Positions 1 to 13,289 of a stretch of DNA of 64,000 nucleotides are shown here, piece by piece. Both the position numbers and the translations under genes were made by a program. This DNA is from Zygnema cylindricum (taxonomy: Eukaryota > Streptophyta > Zygnematophyceae > Zygnematales > Zygnemataceae). Location: the NCBI GenBank assembly GCA_037447655.1, contig JBBHKE010002853.1, positions 478,201 to 542,200 of the forward strand. The letters run 5' to 3'. The notes beneath the pieces are model-generated. The model was not told the DNA's origin, did not search any database, and saw only the letters and a program-made list of their open reading frames with translations. Numbering within the stretch: the stretch's first letter is position 1; every line of letters starts with the position of its first letter.

Positions 1-910
1 CAGCTTGGTGCAATCAGCTATGAAGTGTCCGGACTTTTTGCAGAAATGACAAAGACCGTTTGGAGGCCTAGGTTCTCCAGATTGGTCTCCTTTAAAGTTG
101 TTTTACAGCTTTTTCGGATCCTTCCTCCACCGGTCGGTTCCGGCAGCAAACGCTTTAACGCTCTTTCCTCCTCTACGAATCTCAATAGTGTTCTCCTGCA
201 CGAGTATCATTCGGACCAGTGTGTTCCACTTCCAAGAGCTCTCATCTATTTCTTGCACTGGGTACACTATGTTTTTTCATACTCCTCCGGCAACTTTATG
301 ATGAGGGTGTTAACTTTAATCTTCATTGTGCCTATCAATCCGACACTTTCCATCTCCATATACAGTCAAGAGAGATCATTACATTAGTCTAACATCTTCC
401 CTCGTTTATAAGTATAACCCCCCAGCCTTTGCTCAGGCAGCAGGAGCTCTTGAATGGTACCAGCTCAATAGATCTCCACTAAAATCATCCACAACTCTTC
501 CGATTTGAAGATGTGAACATGAGAGGTAGCAAAAGCTTGAATGAGGTGCCTCAAAATGAAATGTCTGGCATTCATGTTGGTATACTCCCACTTCTTAATG
601 TCGTTTTCCTCGGTCTTCACGGCCACCACTTCGGGTGTCGTGCCAATAGGAGTAAGAGGTGTCTCTTTTTCTTTCCCTTTTTCGGACACACTGCTGTCCC
701 CATTGTCTGTCTCCTCCATTGGAGCAGATGTTGCAGCTAAAAACCTCACTCCACCAAACCCTGGTAGGGTTCTCTAAGATAGACGTTTCACTTGTCCACT
801 AACAATACCCTAGTATCGCTTTTAACACAATGCCCCCTGTCATCATGGCTTCCCAGTAAATGAACCCAGATCCGTTGAAGATGGGCACCCTAAAGGGTGG
901 GCCCATAACC
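1..910 (-). pseudogene. Ty1/copia gag fragment with PBS (5' end of a minus-strand element)
   Basis: Reading right to left, this is the leader and gag of a copia element whose 5' LTR lies at 911-1857. The PBS GGTTATGGGCCCA (complement of 898-910) directly follows the LTR. It is read as part of the gag frame (QVMGPPFRVP), because the frame opens inside the LTR at MGDTKLQ. A gag body similar to the element at 30.5-34.6 kb follows (DSSVSEKGKEKETPLTP at about 690-640). The remains of a CCHC knuckle (CHFCKKSGHFIADC) lie near 15-60. Stops and frameshifts, including one after ILGYC near 800, make it non-functional. The rest of the element lies left of the window. Confidence 0.85.
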
Positions 911-1857
911 TGCAATTTTGTGTCCCCCATTGGACTGTAAAATTCAGGAGCCTCTAAATAGCTTTTGACTAACCCACTTTTAGCTAGGACTGCTGTTACC
1001 CAAGCAGGCAGATAGACAATTGACTGCAGCCCTGTGCAGTGTGGACTCCCGTAAGTCCACAGCAAGGAGAATCACTAAAAACGCCCAACCAGGCGATTAA
1101 TTATGGAGTGGCAAAGATGCTAATATTTATACAAGCTTGTTGAGAGAGAGGCGGCTACCTCCTCAATCCTCTATGTCCTAAACCCCTCTCACAACCCCTA
1201 TCTACAGATGTATAAACCAATCAGAAGAGTGTAGAGTACAGAAAGGTACTAGGGTTGATGTACTTTCTGTACGGCCTGTGTACGACAAAGCCGTGGAGTG
1301 GACGTCTGTCTCCTCCGGACTTGTCCTCATGTTCTTTGGGATTCCCGCTTCCGAATGATATCTTGCCACGTGTCGACAAGTCATGTCACGTCCGAAAACC
1401 ACCCAGGCGGCCATTTCGGGATCTCGGCGATGATGAGGGGTCGTCAAATCCAAACAGGCTTTTAATGCTCGCCGTCTGAAATGTCCGGTACATTTGTTTC
1501 GTGCGCACTCAAAACTCAAGTAGTTTCTATGTCCTCAATTTTTTATTGCGTTAATCGAATTAATGATCTAACTAGTGTTTAAATGGCTTTCAAACCTTAT
1601 ACGCCTCGCTCTGCCGTTCGAAGGTTCGAGTCCTGGCGGACTCAACCTTTTTGTTGAGAGTGACTTAGGTCACTCTTTAGTCCTGCCTATGAAGCTGAGG
1701 CAGCCATGGCTCCACCGCCCTCTCTCTCCTTCAATGACTACAACAAGTATGGGAGCTAGAGAGAGAAGGTGGAGGCAGGCTGCCTATGCTTTTCTTTTAG
1801 ATATTTTAATCAATTAAGACCTAGAAAATACCTCCCCTAAATATAGTGATTTCAACA
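911..1857 (-). repeat. Copia 5' LTR (947 bp)
   Basis: On the minus strand the LTR begins TGTTGAAATCACTAT (right end at 1857) and ends CAAAATTGCA (left end at 911), giving TG...CA termini. It is followed at once by the PBS at 898-910. The copia-family gag start codon (ATGGGGGACACAAAATTGCA) is its last 20 bases. The right edge abuts plus-strand copia pol at 1858, so this element was inserted into, or recombined with, another copia copy. Confidence 0.8.
1560..1650 (+). other. tRNA-like box-B module inside the copia LTR, antisense to the element
   Basis: GGTTCGAGTCC at 1623-1633 matches the Pol III internal box B consensus, sits in a short T-arm-like hairpin and is followed by CGGACTCA like a tRNA 3' acceptor half. 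It lies 224-234 bp from the LTR start. The equivalent place in the other copia LTRs carries GGATCAAATCC. Box A is not clear here. Confidence 0.45.
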
Positions 1858-3363
1858 AATACTTGGGAGTTGGTGGATTGTCCACCTAACCGAAAACCAA
1901 TCGGTTGTAAGTGGATGTTCAAATTAAAACTGAACCCAGATAACACCATTGAGCGTTACAAAGCCCGGTTAGTGGCAAAAGGATTTTCATAGAAAGAATG
2001 AATCGACTACGAGGAAACCTTTGCCTCGGTCGTCAGATTTCCCTCCGTCCGCATACTTCTCAGTCTGACAGCAGCAGAAGACATGGAGGTGCACTAGATG
2101 GACATGAAGACATCCTTTTTGCATGGAGAATTGGAAGAGGAGATTTTCATTCGACAACCCGAAGGATTTGTGGAGGAAGGAGAGGAGAGTAAGGTTTGCT
2201 AGCTAATTAAATCTCTTTATGGTTTGAAACAGACGCCTCAACAGTGGAATAACAAGCTTGATGAGTTTCTTGCCAGTCTGGGATATATTCGGATCAGCTA
2301 AGATCACTCAATCTATGTTTTTGAAGATTAGGAAGGTGTTATTTTTATTGCAATTTATGTTGATGGTTTGTTTGTTTTAAGTAAATCAATGGAAAAAATT
2401 AATAAACTGAAAACCGATATTGAGGGGAGATTTGAAATGATGGATATGGGGGAGGCAAGATATATTTTAGGAATTCAAGTAGAAAGAGACCAAGAAAGAA
2501 AGATTATATGATTGACTCAAAAGGAAGCAATAAGGAACATGTTGGAAAAATATCAAATGGATAAGGCTAATAGTTGTACAACTCCAATGGAGTTAAAAAA
2601 ATGAAGTCAATGGAGTGAGGAAGAAGGAGTCATAGTCTTAGACGAGGAATTAAGTCTCGAAGAACAAAATTTCATGCAGACTATTCCTTTCAGGCAAGTA
2701 GTGGGAAGCCTAATCTATTTTATGAATTGAACCTCGTGGAATTTAGCTGCAGCTGTAGGAGTGCTAAGTAGAAGTCTAAATGCTCACACTAAGAAGGATA
2801 GGGAGGCGGCTAAGAGAGTCCTTAGATATTTCATAGGAACTAGGGATCTATGGCTCCATTTGAGTGGGGAGAATACTGAGATCACAACTAGAGTGATGCG
2901 AGTTATGATGATGCTCCGATGAGGAGATGTACTTTTGGATATGTATTATATGTCGATGATGGGGCTTGTAGTTGGAGTAGCAAACAGCAAAAGGTTATTG
3001 CTCAGCCCACTATGGAGGTTGAGTATATGGCCTCTTGCTCTGCTGTAAAAGAATTGATGTGGGTGAAGTCTTTGCTAGGTGAGCTTGGTTACCTTAAGTG
3101 TGGTGTGTAGAAATATTTTTGTGATATCAGGCAGCAATCGCTATTTCTACCAATCCTAAACATCATTTTAAAGCCAAACACATCGACACTAGACTCAGCT
3201 TTGTTAGAGAGAAAGTAGAAAACAAAATAATCAGTTTAGAGTACCGACCAGATAGCGAGATGGTAGCAGATATGATGACCAAACCAGTGCCTTCCCCTGA
3301 GCTAATTTTCTGCAGGGAGAAGTGTGGTGTGAAATTAAAGAGTGACTAAAAAATTAAGGGGAG
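1858..3363 (+). pseudogene. Ty1/copia pol fragment (RT-RNase H), plus strand
   Basis: The reading frame resembles the reverse transcriptase and RNase H of the family at 27-34 kb. It shows NRKPIGC-like residues near 1890, TIERYKARLVAKGF near 1950, a degraded catalytic YVDD (now YVDG) near 2355, MRRCTFGYVLY near 2920 and FRAKH-like residues near 3160. Many in-frame stops are present. It ends in the purine tract AAATTAAGGGGAG (3351-3363), immediately before the 3' LTR. The gag, protease and integrase parts are missing; the minus-strand LTR abuts at 1857. Confidence 0.85.
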
Positions 3364-4432
3364 TGTAGAAATTGATGGTTCTTTTAGTATCTTCTAGGTC
3401 TAAAATATAATGTAGAAAAGAAAAGCCGAGGCAATCTGCCTCTAACTCCTCTCTTCAACTCCCACACTTGTTGCAGTCATTGAAAGTTGGAGAGGAAGCT
3501 ACAGCTATGGCTGCCTATGCTATCCGGAGATTTACGGGTAGTAGATTAGTTGATATACAGGTAGTAGATTAGTTGATTTATTAAAAGAGTACCTATCGGA
3601 AACAGGATTTGATCCGGGAACCTACCTTCCATCAAATTGCCGATAGCTGGTAGCTTTAGCCGTTTAGTCTAAGACTATTGTTAGGACATATAAGGTTTGA
3701 TAAATCTATAAATGTTTCCACGTCCACTAATTCATTTAACAATAACTATTTACTGGATACATAGGTTCAGTTATATAAAATACGGATTAGGGTACGGATA
3801 AGAAACAAGTACCGCGCATTTGTTTCGGTAGCGAAACAAATACCGCACATTTATTTATGACGGCTAAGATTGAAATCTGCATTTAATCGGCAACCGGAAT
3901 GAATGTCGAGATCGCGGAAGAGGATTTCGGCGGTTTGTGGTCATCGCCACATCGGATAACACGTGGCACAATGACATTGGATTTTGGCATCTGTAGGGAT
4001 TACGGAAACAAATCTGGATATGACATGTTGCGACTTTTTGGCCATGTCGTACAATGTCCGTACAGAAAGTACACCGGCACCTTTACCTTTCTGTACGGCA
4101 CACTAATATGATTGGTACCCTACGTCAGTAGATAGATTTTAAGAGTGAGATAGGACTTAGAAAATTTGGTAGATAAGACCCCCTCTCTAAGAGAGCTTCT
4201 GTACAAAAGGTCAACTTTGACCCTCCATAACTTATTTCTCAGGGGAGCAAATTCAAAGATTCTTTTTGCTATCGACTCAGGGGAGTCTTGCCTTTACACG
4301 GGTGAAGGTGGTTAGAGTTTTTGTCTGCCAGGGTGGCAGTTATTCTTGCTGAATTACAAAGGGGTCAAGGTTATCTTAGAGGCTTTTTGCAAGCTGCCCT
4401 TTCTGAGGACCTATGGAGGTCTCAGAGTTGCA
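3364..4432 (+). repeat. Copia 3' LTR (1069 bp)
   Basis: It starts TGTAGAAATTGATGG right after the purine tract and ends GGTCTCAGAGTTGCA at 4432. It carries the same terminal ATGGAGG... start-codon segment as the other LTRs, but no PBS follows, as expected for a 3' LTR. On the opposite strand a box-B-like GGATCAAATCC lies at 3605-3615, 241-251 bp from the LTR start. Confidence 0.8.
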
Positions 4433-5386
4433 ATCTAGAGGTGATGAGGGATCGAAATAAGAAAAGTACTGCCGACGAGCAGTCTTCAAAGAGCTCCAAA
4501 AAAAAGGCCGTGGCGCAATATCCTAACGGGAATGAGGTGTTTCCCCTTCGACGAGAGGACGGGGAAACAGAAGGGGAAAGCGAAAAAAAAAAGAAATACC
4601 AGACTATCTTTTTCCACCACCTATCGACCCGAAAAATCCGGACCTCGCTTTCAGTTTTGAGAAACGTTACTATTGGGATCCTTCGGAGTGGCCGGCAGCG
4701 TGGCGCACTGTAAGGTCTGGAGAACCAATCAACATCCGTGCCAGTGTGCCGTCACACCCGGTATAGAATTTCTTGAGGACGAAAGACCTGGGGAACAACC
4801 ATAAGGGTTATGTGCAGTTGAACCCTTATGCAGTACTGTTCGTAGAGGTGGTCGGGGACCACTATCGGTATAGGGTGAATGTCCCCGGATTACTCCACCA
4901 CTATCACCCATTTCCGCCGGACAACATTATTTCGCGGGCAAAAGTCACACGAGAGGTGCGAGCACTCAAGTTAGCCCGGAAAAATGCTCTGCGGCAAGCC
5001 TGAGCTGCCAGAAAAGTACCTCGGTGGGAACCAACAAACGAAGCGGCAGCAGAGGCCCCACAAATTGCGGTACCAGAAGATCCCTAAAGTCTAGCAGTAG
5101 AGGCATCTGCGCCTAAGACCGCACCTCCACAATCAGAAAAGCCAGCGGCGGCGCCAAAAGCAGAATGGGACCAGCTACAAAAGAGAATCATCAAGAGACG
5201 CTTGGCAGCGGCCGATCGTCACATCGCACTCTTGGAGACCCGATGTAAGCAGCTCCAAAATCAGTTGAATACCTTGCGGGAAGAGTTTGAGGAGTACCGA
5301 GAGGAAACTTATGCAATACTTTGTCAGCTGCAGTCTCCCTGAGTTAGCAACATTCAGCGGGACGCTGAATCCTTAGTGGGAGGCAT
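4433..5386 (+). pseudogene. Decayed ORF with C-terminal coiled coil, possibly retroelement-borne
   Basis: I do not recognise this protein. From about 4602 one frame runs almost to 5341, interrupted by only a few stops (near 4764, 5001, 5084). It starts PDYLFPPPIDPKNP and contains FEKRYYWDPSEWPAAW and YVQLNPYAVLFVEVVGD. An Ala/Pro-rich linker and a charged heptad-like helix (LLETRCKQLQNQLNTLREEF) near the C-terminus follow. About 35 bases after its last stop comes a purine tract (AGTGGGAGGCAT, 5375-5386) and a TGTATCAGGG LTR-like start. It may therefore be the last ORF or the gag of a non-autonomous LTR element. A captured host gene is the alternative. Confidence 0.4.
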
Positions 5387-5735
5387 TGTATCAGGGTTAC
5401 AGAAATAAGTACAGTACAGGCTGGTGCAGTTGCTGTTCAGAGCAGCGCGGCTGCGATGCTAGACTAGCGCAGCATAGCAGCGTAGCAGTATAGCAACGGA
5501 GCGTAGCAACATAGCAAGGCCATAGAATGTGGATAAGACTACAATGTTCTAGAAGATAGTTTGGTTAGATCGTGGTTGACCGAGAAGGTCCACGTGTACA
5601 TAATTAGAACCAAGTTTACTAGCAGCTGATTTGTTTAAATAGTCCATTAGTCTTAGTCAACGGAGACTCTTGAATAGACCTTTACAGTGAGCTTTCAATC
5701 TTGTAATCTCCTTCGATTAATAAAGTTCAATTCTT
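5387..5735 (+). repeat. Possible LTR of a second (non-copia?) retroelement
   Basis: It begins TGTATCAGGGTTACAG directly after a purine tract and contains an imperfect repeat of AGCATAGCA/GTAGCA-type units (5455-5520). It ends near an AATAAA signal (5720). The right boundary is not visible because no second LTR is present. Confidence 0.3.
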
Positions 5736-5739
5736 TCTA

Positions 5740-7140
<1,401 letters not shown>

Positions 7141-7464
7141 GTAATACTGAGCAATTTCACCATTTTTTTATTTTTGAAGTTCGTTTTGGTTTCTAGTTTT
7201 AAGAGAAGCGAGAATGCTTTTCTCCATTTTGGTGTATGACTAGGTTCTATTTGAATTGTGGTCAAGTTTCTCTAACTTAAATAGTAATTAAATTTATCGA
7301 TTTATTGTTTGAAACATGTGAGTAAGCTAATAATTAGGATTTGTCGTGGGAAATTGACGTAATAATTTGATTTCCGCTGATTTATTAACTAATAATTACT
7401 ACATGTCGCATGACATTGACATAATAAAATGATTATATTTGTGGAAACATGTACGATGTATGAG
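7141..7464. other. Gene-free AT-rich spacer
   Basis: No coding signal. A segment from about 7322 (TAAGCTAATAATTAGGATTT) is related to the end of the foldback element at 8875 (TAAGCCAATAATTGGGATCT), so another, older copy of that element end may lie here. Confidence 0.4.
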
Positions 7465-7467
7465 TAA

Positions 7468-8165
7468 AGGTGACGTTCCATCAGACAAAAAGTGGGGTAG
7501 TATACAGAAATCCGCGACTATCCGTACCAAACCGTACAGCTTATTTTGTTTTTATACGCAAAACAACATTACAAAGAATCTTGCCAATGCTTTTCGAAGG
7601 TTTAGGAGGAAATACTGACCGTCGGATGTTCGTCTACGAGGTGTTCGCTTAATTTTTCTCTGTAACTGTGATACAAAAAAAAAAATCGTGACACGCTAGA
7701 CGATTTAGCTACGTGTCATGATGTAAAACCAATGAAAATTGAGGAATTTTGCACATAACACGCGCTTTCAAAAATATAACCGAAAATAAAAATGTAATTT
7801 CGTAACACTCTTTCGTCACGTTATTTTCTGTAACTTTTGTTCGTCACACTATTTGTCTCAAAGGACTTTCCTTACGTTCGAAAACAAAAACCCTAAAAAT
7901 GAGCTAGCGTACAGACTGGCGTCTGCAAAAAGTATAAAAGTTATGTAGTATGATTACTTCGTACGCATATACATGGTACACAAGTGAAGATTTGAAGGTA
8001 AGTTTGTCGGTGCTAAAAATCTGAAAGATATTCAATATAGGATCGTAGCTTGCGTGGCGCCAGTCAATTTAGAACACGTGGTTTACAGACTCTAAGTGAT
8101 GGAACATCGACTCGGTTTGTAGAGTTGGCCGTACGATTACAGAAACGTTTGATGGAACTTCACCT
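7468..8165. mobile_element. Tourist-like MITE, divergent copy (698 bp)
   Basis: The left end AGGTGACGTTCCATCA and the right end TGATGGAACTTCACCT are inverted repeats. The element is flanked by TAA at 7465-7467 and 8166-8168. Internally it is a diverged relative of the neighbouring MITE (compare AAAAAGTGGGGTAGTATACAG near 7487 with AAAATGTGGGGTTTTTTACT near 8188). TAA target duplications and G-rich ends fit PIF/Harbinger-derived MITEs. No transposase is encoded. Confidence 0.65.
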
Positions 8166-8168
8166 TAA

Positions 8169-8873
8169 GGGTGGACTTCCATTAGCGAAAATGTGGGGTT
8201 TTTTACTGACGGCCGTACCGTTTCGTACAGGTTCGTACATTGTTTTTTTTTTCCAACGGGAACAATATTACTGAAAATTGTCCAAGGTTGTAGGCGTAAA
8301 CTAGGACCGTCAGATTCAATTACACTTTTTATATGTGATGCCACGTCACCAACCCTACTGTTTGTTAAGACTGTGCACAGGGAGGACAGTTCTCGAATAC
8401 AGAACGTGTAAAAATAGGCCGCGTGGAAAAAGGAATAAAAATCCACGATGAGCGCGCGCGTAAGTGCGTACACATCGCAAGGGCCATGTGCCTTCCGCCA
8501 GGGTGGTTGCGAATCCGCCGATATTATCTCGTCACGCTCCAACCATCAAAGTTTGCCGCCGCCTTTTTGTCGTTGTGTTTTGAAATTTTGGGTAGTACAT
8601 TTAATGCCCAATGTACGAGTCATGAATTACCTCTGACGGTACCGATTTTTCCTCCGCGGGTACAGATATTACCTCCGCTCGTACAGATATTGCGTTCAGA
8701 CTTTGCATCCTAAGATTCTTTTAATATTTTAAGCATCAAATATTAACCTACGTGTTACCAACCAGAATGAGCCACGCAAATAAAAAGTGGTTTAATGTCG
8801 CGACCTAATGGAAGGCACGCCCTTTAGTATAATTTTCCGTACAATTACTGAGACCCCTAATGGAAGTCCACCC
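8169..8873. mobile_element. Tourist-like MITE copy 1 (705 bp)
   Basis: Terminal inverted repeats GGGTGGACTTCCATTAG and CTAATGGAAGTCCACCC are flanked by TAA at 8166-8168 and 8874-8876. A second, very similar copy lies at 41302-42011. The left TAA is shared with the MITE that ends at 8165, so the two insertions abut exactly. Small ORFs inside are not conserved proteins. Confidence 0.8.
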
Positions 8874-8874
8874 T

Positions 8875-9622
8875 AAGCCAATAATTGGGATCTGTCACGT
8901 GATATTGACATAATAATTTGACATGTTTTTGGAAACACCGTATAAAGTGCATAATTAACACTTTACAATAGATTATGATTTGCGGCCATAATCTTTTAGT
9001 ATGATTCGCGAAATGAATAGTGTTAGTACCGTGTCAGATTTGCGACGCTAATCATGATGTCACGTACTTCCACGATACCAAAAGTACAAATTACAATAAT
9101 GTTAGAAAAAAAAAGTACAAAAATTTCAATATTTTTCGTTTTTTGCTTGATGAACCAATGCTTTATTTTTTTTTGTAGAATCAACTGCTCGAATCCGACC
9201 CCCAAATTTGGCAGCAAATCCGTTCGCAATCGGCGTGAAGCGTCGGTTAGCGGTCGGTCCGCGGTTCGGTTGACGTTTGCGACCACCGTCGAAATCGATC
9301 GCGATAAATTTGAATGGTAAAGGCATTATCGTGCAGGTAAAGCGGTCAAGCAACTGTTAACCGACCGGCCGCCCGGACAAGTCGTTATTTTGCGCGAGGA
9401 ACGGATGCGTCGATTGAGCAGAAAAAAAAAATCGGTTACGGTCGGTTAACCAAAAAACCAAAAAAAATGTATTGTCCCTATAATCCAACATTATTCTACT
9501 TTGTTCTCTTTTGTATCGTGGAAGTACGTGACATCATGATTAGCGTCGCAAATCTGACATGGTAGTAACACTATTCATTTCGCAGATTTTAGGGAACTTG
9601 ACAAATCGCAATTATTGGCTTA
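8875..9622. mobile_element. Foldback element with long terminal inverted repeats
   Basis: The ends TAAGCCAATAATTGGGATCT (8875) and the complement near 9608-9622 (CAATTATTGGCTTA) pair. An inner arm of about 80 bp is nearly perfectly inverted between roughly 9012-9085 and 9515-9590 (for example GATTTGCGACGCTAATCATG against CATGATTAGCGTCGCAAATC). The loop of about 400 bp is enriched in CGGTTA/CGGTTAAC motifs. It encodes no recognisable protein. Confidence 0.65.
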
Positions 9623-10052
9623 TTCATACGTCGTACATTATTGCAAAGAACATTAACGCTAATAACAATGAGCGTTGTAATTTTGTACTTTTCGGTTACG
9701 GCTGGGCACGGTTAGTCGCAAGAAATTGAGTTTCGGTTAGCTTTTATTTTCGTAAACACCGGTCGGTTAACGGTTAACAATTTTGGAGCGTGTCATAACT
9801 CGGTCAGGTGTCGGTTACGCAGATTTTGAGAAAAAAAAAACGGTCGGTTTCGGTTATGTAAAATTTTGACTTTTGGACCACTGGCGTATGTTCAATTACC
9901 GATATATCTTGCTAATATATTGACTATCGGAGTACCGTACTTCTCTTTTTCTCTATTTTTTTGTGCGGTTGAAACTTACGCGGTGGTTCTAAGTTTTACA
10001 GGAAAACGACAGAAAAAAACCCTCAAGCACACAGAGACGCACCCTAAGTCAT
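9623..10052. other. Gene-free; dispersed CGGTTA motifs
   Basis: No coding exons seen. The stretch repeats short CGGTTA/CGGTCGGTT words (9690-9860) like those in the adjacent foldback loop, suggesting related repeat material. Confidence 0.35.
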
Positions 10053-10368
10053 ATCGTAAGTTGTGTTATGGGATTTTCATGTGATCTTCTTAGATCGCTA
10101 CTTTGATCGGCGACCGTCCGATCGTCCAAATTTGACGGTTTAAATAAAAATACCTCAAAACTCACGGAAAATAAAAATTTATCCGAATGTTTTTCAAAAT
10201 TTAGATATGACGTTTAATTCTCTATTGATCGATGTGCAACTCAACCGTGTTACCATTATTTTTCATTTTGCGACCAATACAATATGGGTCTTAAGGCCAT
10301 ATTGTATGTTTTGCGTACAATATGCATATTGTATGGGCCTACTTTCACCTACTTTTGAACTATGCTCT
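10053..10368. repeat. Dispersed repeat, copy 1 (about 316 bp)
   Basis: From GTAAGTTGTGTTATGGGATT to CCTACTTTTGAACTATG this matches 60030-60346 over its length at high identity. It includes GCGACCGTCCGATC and the AT-rich palindromic section CATATTGTATG. No TIRs or target duplications are evident. Class unknown. Confidence 0.7.
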
Positions 10369-10444
10369 GTAGCTGTCCTGAAAGTGTACATTTTCGTACA
10401 ACTTTTTTAGGGGTGTCACCGGTGCACTATGCTATTCTTTAACT

Positions 10445-10602
10445 TTCGAGGCAAAAGAAAAAGGTGAAGCTAAAAGTTGAAGAGAAAAAGGTGAATCTAA
10501 AAGCTGAAAAGAAAAAGGTGAAGCTAAAAGCTGAAAAGTAAAAGGTGAAGCTAAAAGCTGAAAAGAAAAAGGTGAAGCTAAAAGCTGAAAAGAAAAAGGT
10601 AC
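10445..10602. repeat. 28-bp tandem minisatellite (about 5 copies)
   Basis: The unit AAGGTGAAGCTAAAAGCTGA plus AAAGAAAA is repeated with a few substitutions. One plus-strand frame would read Lys/Glu-rich repeats but contains a stop and no start, so it is treated as non-coding. Confidence 0.75.
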
Positions 10603-11071
10603 CAGTAGCAACCCATAATTCTTAATTTATCACCTGCTTCTTGTTTTTGGTCATCCAGTATTAATATGTTATCCACAGTGAGAAGTGTTAATCCAACCCA
10701 CCCCCTCCCCCCCCAGTTCCTGTGAGAGCGGCCCACTCTCCCCCTTCCCGCCTTTTTTTTATTTTTTATACATGTCAAATTTCAGCGATACGACAGGATT
10801 GCCATGTTTTCGCCGGTTAAGCATTCATATATTCTTGAGGAACTACATGTTCAGCGTACAACGAAAGATGGTGTGAGCAGATTGGTTGTCGTATGAGAGT
10901 TGGTACATTTCCTGGCTGTCTTACATAGGAAATTGTCATTGTTTTTCAGATTCGTAGTGCAAAAAGGTATGAAGACACCAAGAGCATAAATTTTTAATGA
11001 ACCTGACTTCATTATAGATAGAACAAAAAAAACAGAACAAATATTGAATAAACAAATTCTGACATTCCTAC
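10603..11071. other. Gene-free stretch
   Basis: Contains a short C-rich run (10700-10720) and AT-rich sequence. Nothing supported as coding. Confidence 0.4.
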
Positions 11072-11255
11072 CTTTGCTTGACAACGCCATAGCTCACCGC
11101 TACCAGCGTTAAATATTTTTCGGGCAGTCAAAGTGTATTTTTTCATCAGAGGTTTCCAATTTCCAACCGTGACGTTACGATCGAAATGTACAACTGTTAC
11201 CTTTCGACTGCTTGCCTTAGGAAAAAAATCCAGCAGTAGATTACGAAGCTTAGCG
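11072..11255 (-). CDS. Putative internal coding exon, unidentified
   Basis: The minus-strand frame is open and has good amino-acid complexity (RKVTVVHFDRNVTVGNW, IFNAGSGELWRCQAK). It ends in a consensus donor (GCAAAG then GTAGGAATG; exon edge 11072). The upstream acceptor is weak, so the right edge is uncertain. I do not recognise the family. It could belong to a minus-strand gene with other exons at 13.3 kb or 15.6 kb, but phases do not prove a connection. Confidence 0.3.
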
Positions 11256-13289
11256 CTTGCATGCCCAATAAACATTCAGATCTGATAACGACGGGCAGTG
11301 TAGTGTACTGTATTGCAGTACCAAGGTCTTTGAACTACTGTACTCCCAAATTCCCCACATTAAGAAACACGACAAAAGTCAACTTCCACATGAAAACGTT
11401 TCACTCTTGCCATAATTGACGAATTGCGAAAATACAAAAGCACCATCCCTCCCAATTTCAGTGTAATGAAATTTGATTACTAGTATAGAGACAAGAAAAT
11501 GTCAGAGCCAGGAAGTAACATGTTTATAAAAATGCCAATGGTAGCCCACGGTTCACTACTTTACATACTATTCGACCTCCCCCTTCCCCTATATCACCAA
11601 AGCACACCGCTATTCCAATGAATGACTGCTCTAAATACTAAATAAACTACTGTAGCTGCCACATCTACCCAAAAAATAAACATTTTTCCCGAGGGACAGA
11701 ATTTCTATGTCCATTTCCCTCTCAACTATTCCATTAAACAAGTTAAAAAAAATGGGTGATATGCACCGTTTTTTATGCAGATAACATAGCAGTACTCTGG
11801 ACAAGAGCTTTCCAGCATCAAAACATATACACCTTTTGTAGTTATCTGTCCTTTAGAGGGAGTTCCTACAATTTTGGACATACAACTCCGTCCCTGTAAT
11901 ATTATATTTTAGCCCCTGGTGCAAGATGGCCCTGGAAGGCTGGTAACGGTACTCTTGATCTTTGTCATCATGAGGATGCTGTTTATGACACCCTGTGATC
12001 CGATTCCACTGACACGGAATCCCTGCGACACAGACAGAGTTTGACCAGCTTAATTACGTTTGTTGTTTTAGTTTGACTTTTATTATTCTATCTTCAAATG
12101 CTTTCGCTTCTTTCTTTCTATTTTTTGTCTTTTTGTTATACATTACGAGATTGTTTTGTAACTATCTCGCTCGGAATTCAAGTCTTTGCGTTTGTGAGTA
12201 TAAACACAGGAAAAATTAACTGAGACAGTTGAATAAAGAATTATTATTGCAATTGCAAAAAAGTTCAGAAACCAGGGACACACCCTAAAGATTCAAAAAA
12301 GTTGAAAAGTAGCTGAAGCTAGAAAAGGTCAAATCTTAAAAGTCAGACAAGTTCATCTTGAATAAGAAAAAACTGGGAAAATGTTGACACTACAGGTACT
12401 TTAAATCTTGAGAAAAATCATTAACAAGCTACACATTCCAAATACGTCAGTCAAGAACATGATTATTACTGAATAGCTTGGAAGTTGAAGAGGGCGAATG
12501 TCGCAAAAGGGAAATGGTATGGCCCACGGGCTGGTGCTGAGTTAATTTGAACAGTTCCAGTCTCCATTGCATCTTATATCATGATGGCTTTGATCAGATC
12601 CTTGGTGAAAACGCAATCCTACAGAATCAGAGGATCATTCGAAAAAAAATAGAAATTATTGCAGTCCAAGTATTGATGCCAACTATTGATCACAAAAATC
12701 AAGATGGGTTACCCATCTATTTCAGACAGTCTTGCATTGCAAACACAAAACTTTCTGATGGATCCCAAATTAATCATCATCCTGAAAAGGATGCGATAAT
12801 GAAAGAAATTTCTTAGGATGCTCCAGACATATACTGAGACTAACGCCAAAATGTAAATTTCACTTCCCACTGCAGTCAATCTGTAAGAACTAAACAGTAC
12901 ACAATCGAAAACAATATGCTTCGAGTCAATCATGTACGCAAGGAACGAATGAAAAATAGCAAGTTCCACAGCAATTATGTATACAACAAAGGCCTTTCTG
13001 GACACTCAGTCCAAATGATTTCATTCAACTAAAAACTGTGGTTTGAACACACGTGTCTTACAGAAAGGCAGGAGGATCAACTGCACGTGAAGGATAAAAC
13101 TGGAATGATTTTAAAAAGCAAACACTTCAGTTCATCTCAGCATCTGACCAGAGCATCTGACAATTCATAAAATAACTCAACGTTCAATTACAAGATTATT
13201 TTTATCTCCTTTTCGAAAGAGAAAACAGCCTGGTCTTTCGATACCTCAGATTCTGTGAATACCCTGCTATGATTTGTTTTAATTACGTT
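11256..13289. other. Gene-free stretch of 2 kb
   Basis: Mostly AT-rich, with no exon I would defend. One short plus-strand stretch near 11925-12040 reads a hydrophobic segment (LVTVLLIFVIMRMLFMTP) but lacks clear splice support. Confidence 0.35.
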
